A stretch of DNA of 16,445 nt from an uncultured Burkholderiales bacterium (lineage in GTDB: Bacteria; Pseudomonadota; Gammaproteobacteria; Burkholderiales; Thiobacillaceae), in NCBI GenBank assembly GCA_937925755.1, contig CALAMX010000145.1, positions 1 through 16,445 of the forward strand, written 5' to 3'. The notes beneath the pieces are model-generated. The model ran no database searches and had not been told where the DNA came from. It was given only the letters and a program-made list of their open reading frames with translations. A program made the position numbers and the translations under genes. Below are positions 15,336-16,445 of the stretch, piece by piece. Each line of letters begins with the position of its first letter. Within the stretch, counting starts at the first letter, position 1.

Positions 15336-15365
15336 AGTATAGCGGCAAAATGCCGCGATCTGCAA
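15336..15365 (-). promoter_or_regulatory. Candidate sigma70 promoter of ccoNOQP
   Basis: On the reverse strand TTGCAG (15360-15365) and TATACT (15336-15341) are 18 bases apart, giving a leader of about 120 bases before the ccoN ATG. It lies between the SCO-type gene and ccoN, so the oxidase operon can be transcribed apart from the regulator. I find no TTGAT-N4-ATCAA FNR/ANR box in 15210-15390, although cbb3 operons are often under such control. An eight-base C run (15374-15381) lies just upstream of the -35. Confidence 0.6.
15342..15356. promoter_or_regulatory. Palindromic operator candidate inside the ccoN promoter spacer
   Basis: GCGGCA-AAA-TGCCGC is a perfect 6-bp inverted repeat with a three-base centre. 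It fills most of the spacer between the -35 and -10 and abuts the -10. A dimeric repressor bound here would block RNA polymerase. The Rrf2 regulator encoded just upstream is one candidate binder, but no published Rrf2 motif is clearly recognisable, so the link is inference. Confidence 0.45.
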
Positions 15366-15390
15366 TCGAGCCGCCCCCCCCGGCCGTGCC

Positions 15391-16011
15391 TCAACCCTCC
15401 GATTGCATCAGCAAGGCAAGGTCGTGGGCGATGTCGGCAGGGGGATGGGCGTAGGGCAGATACAACCGCAGCCGTCCCCGGCTATCGAGGACGTAACTCC
15501 CTGCCGTATGGTCGATCAAATAGTCACTGGCGCCCGGTTCGCTATGGCGCCGGTAGGTCACCTTGAATTCACGCGCGGCCTGCGCCACCGCCTCGGGGGT
15601 GCCATAGAGACCGAGGAAGCTGGGGTGGAAGTAGGTGACGTAGCCCTTGAGCAGCGCCGGGGTGTCTCGCTCCGGATCGACGGTGACGAACAGCACCTGC
15701 ACGCGCCGTGCCTGCTCAGGCGCGAGCAGCTTCAGGGCCTGCGCCATGTCCGACAGCGTCGTGGGACAGACGTCCGGGCAATGGGTGTAGCCGAAGAACA
15801 GCACCACCACCTTGCCGCGGAAGTCGGCCAGGCTGCGCGGGCGGCCGTCGTGGTCGTTGAGTTCCAGCCGGCGACCGAAATCGGCACCGGTGATGTCCGT
15901 GCCCCGATACGCTGGCTTCGGCCTCCGCTCGCCGCAGCCGGCGGTAAGACCCAGCGTCAGGACGAGCAGGATGGCGAGCCAGCCAGCCGTCAAGCGCAGC
16001 TTCGTCGGCAT
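15391..16011 (-). CDS. SCO1/SenC/PrrC-type copper chaperone, probable lipoprotein
   Basis: SCO-family proteins are thioredoxin-fold copper chaperones or thiol reductants for cytochrome oxidase copper centres. Counting from the ATG at 16011, the 206 residues begin with a hydrophobic signal ending LTAGC26, a probable lipoprotein cleavage site. The SCO copper ligands C78-P-D-V-C82 (GYTHCPDVCPTT) and His168 (LIDHTA) follow, with the family strand FVTVDPERDTP. An upstream extension of the frame to 16173 is rejected because it overlaps the Rrf2 gene out of frame and lacks the signal. The start overlaps the Rrf2 stop as ATGA, so the pair is translationally coupled. It probably serves the cbb3 oxidase encoded next, as SenC-type proteins do elsewhere. 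Confidence 0.93.
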   Translation of the reverse strand: MPTKLRLTAGWLAILLVLTLGLTAGCGERRPKPAYRGTDITGADFGRRLELNDHDGRPRSLADFRGKVVVLFFGYTHCPDVCPTTLSDMAQALKLLAPEQARRVQVLFVTVDPERDTPALLKGYVTYFHPSFLGLYGTPEAVAQAAREFKVTYRRHSEPGASDYLIDHTAGSYVLDSRGRLRLYLPYAHPPADIAHDLALLMQSEG

Positions 16012-16445
16012 CAGTGCGCCACCACCGCAGACGGCAGGTCGGACAACCGGTATTTGCCGGTCTGCACCGCACGCGCCAGATCCTCCAGGGTCATGCCCTG
16101 CAGCAGGCTGATGATCTTCTTTTTCACCGGGATCCACTTGAAATGCATGGGGCAGGCCGTCGCATCGGAGCACTCCTTCAGCCCCAGGATGCAGCTTTTG
16201 GTGAAGTCCGGTCCCTCGGTCAGCAGCAGCACCTGCATGAGATTGGTCTGGTGCATCCCCTCGCGCAGGCAGAAACCGCCCAGGCGACCGCGGAAGGACT
16301 CAAGCAACCCTTGCTTGCAAAGATTCTGCAGGATCTTGGCCAAATAGGCCGCCGGCACATTGAGACGCTCGGCGATGTCACGATTGAGCACCGGCTCGCC
16401 CGGCGGCTGGGTGGCGATGTAGATCAGCGCCTGGACGGCATACTG
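16011..16445 (-). CDS. Rrf2-family transcriptional regulator with three clustered cysteines, 5' end outside window
   Basis: This is a winged-helix regulator of the Rrf2 family (IscR, NsrR, RirA relatives), which often binds an iron-sulfur cluster and senses iron, nitric oxide or redox state. The visible 144 residues begin QYAVQALIYIATQPPGEPV and continue RDIAERLNVPAAYLAKILQNLCKQGLLESFRGRLGGF, the DNA-binding domain. The frame is open to the window edge, so an apparent GTG start at 16391 is false and only the first few residues are missing. Three cysteines form C-x6-C-x5-C (SCILGLKECSDATACPMH), close to but not the same as the C-x5-C-x5-C of IscR, and support a cluster site. Its stop overlaps the SCO gene start. 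Its target is unknown; ccoNOQP next door is the natural candidate. Confidence 0.9.
   Translation of the reverse strand, partial: QYAVQALIYIATQPPGEPVLNRDIAERLNVPAAYLAKILQNLCKQGLLESFRGRLGGFCLREGMHQTNLMQVLLLTEGPDFTKSCILGLKECSDATACPMHFKWIPVKKKIISLLQGMTLEDLARAVQTGKYRLSDLPSAVVAH

Noticed and set aside
15374..15381. Eight-base C run as a phase-variable tract controlling ccoN
   Set aside because: It lies outside coding sequence and outside the -35/-10 spacer, and eight bases is short; nothing else supports slippage control.
16012..16173. N-terminal extension of the SCO gene up to 16173
   Set aside because: It would overlap the Rrf2 gene out of frame, and the signal peptide with its lipoprotein-like cysteine begins exactly at 16011.
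15403..16347. 314-codon + strand frame opposite the SCO and Rrf2 genes
   Set aside because: It spans two convincing genes on the other strand and shows no family signature.

Overview
The window reads as chromosomal core DNA of a GC-rich proteobacterium, most likely a betaproteobacterium. It carries a class I fumarase, the canonical tgt-yajC-secD-secF order and a complete cbb3 oxidase operon (ccoNOQP) followed by ccoG. The lineage call is inference from gene content and order; no rRNA or other phylogenetic marker is present. A cbb3 oxidase with a SCO-type copper protein suggests life at low oxygen.

Layout. Two genes lie on the + strand at the left edge: the 3' part of a fumarase (3-674) and a PBP7-type D-Ala-D-Ala endopeptidase (754-1833) ending in a clear intrinsic terminator. 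Everything from 2672 to the right end is on the - strand. In transcription order this is: an Rrf2-family regulator (cut by the window end), a SCO-type lipoprotein coupled to it by an ATGA overlap, a sigma70-like promoter with a perfect palindrome in its spacer, ccoN-ccoO-ccoQ-ccoP, an intrinsic terminator, ccoG and a FixH-domain membrane protein overlapping by ATGA, a 340-base gene-free spacer, a membrane GGDEF protein, then tgt-yajC-secD-secF and a secreted beta-propeller protein.

How the genes work together. CcoN/O/P/Q form the terminal oxidase. CcoG, the FixH-like protein and the SCO protein fit its copper handling and assembly, and the Rrf2 protein with three clustered cysteines is a plausible iron-sulfur or redox sensor for the module. 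Tgt makes queuosine-type tRNA, and YajC/SecD/SecF are the accessory part of the Sec translocon.

The part that ordinary genes do not explain is the 838-base tail-to-tail gap 1834-2671. It holds a compact element of about 410-420 bases with perfect 20-base terminal inverted repeats. Inside is a second long inverted repeat enclosing two identical 51-base tandem hairpin units, followed by several small triloop hairpins. No transposase or convincing protein lies in it. An FNR-like box with a possible -10 sits just upstream on the + strand. The element looks like a non-autonomous mobile element (MITE-like) and could also give a structured RNA; its identity is open.
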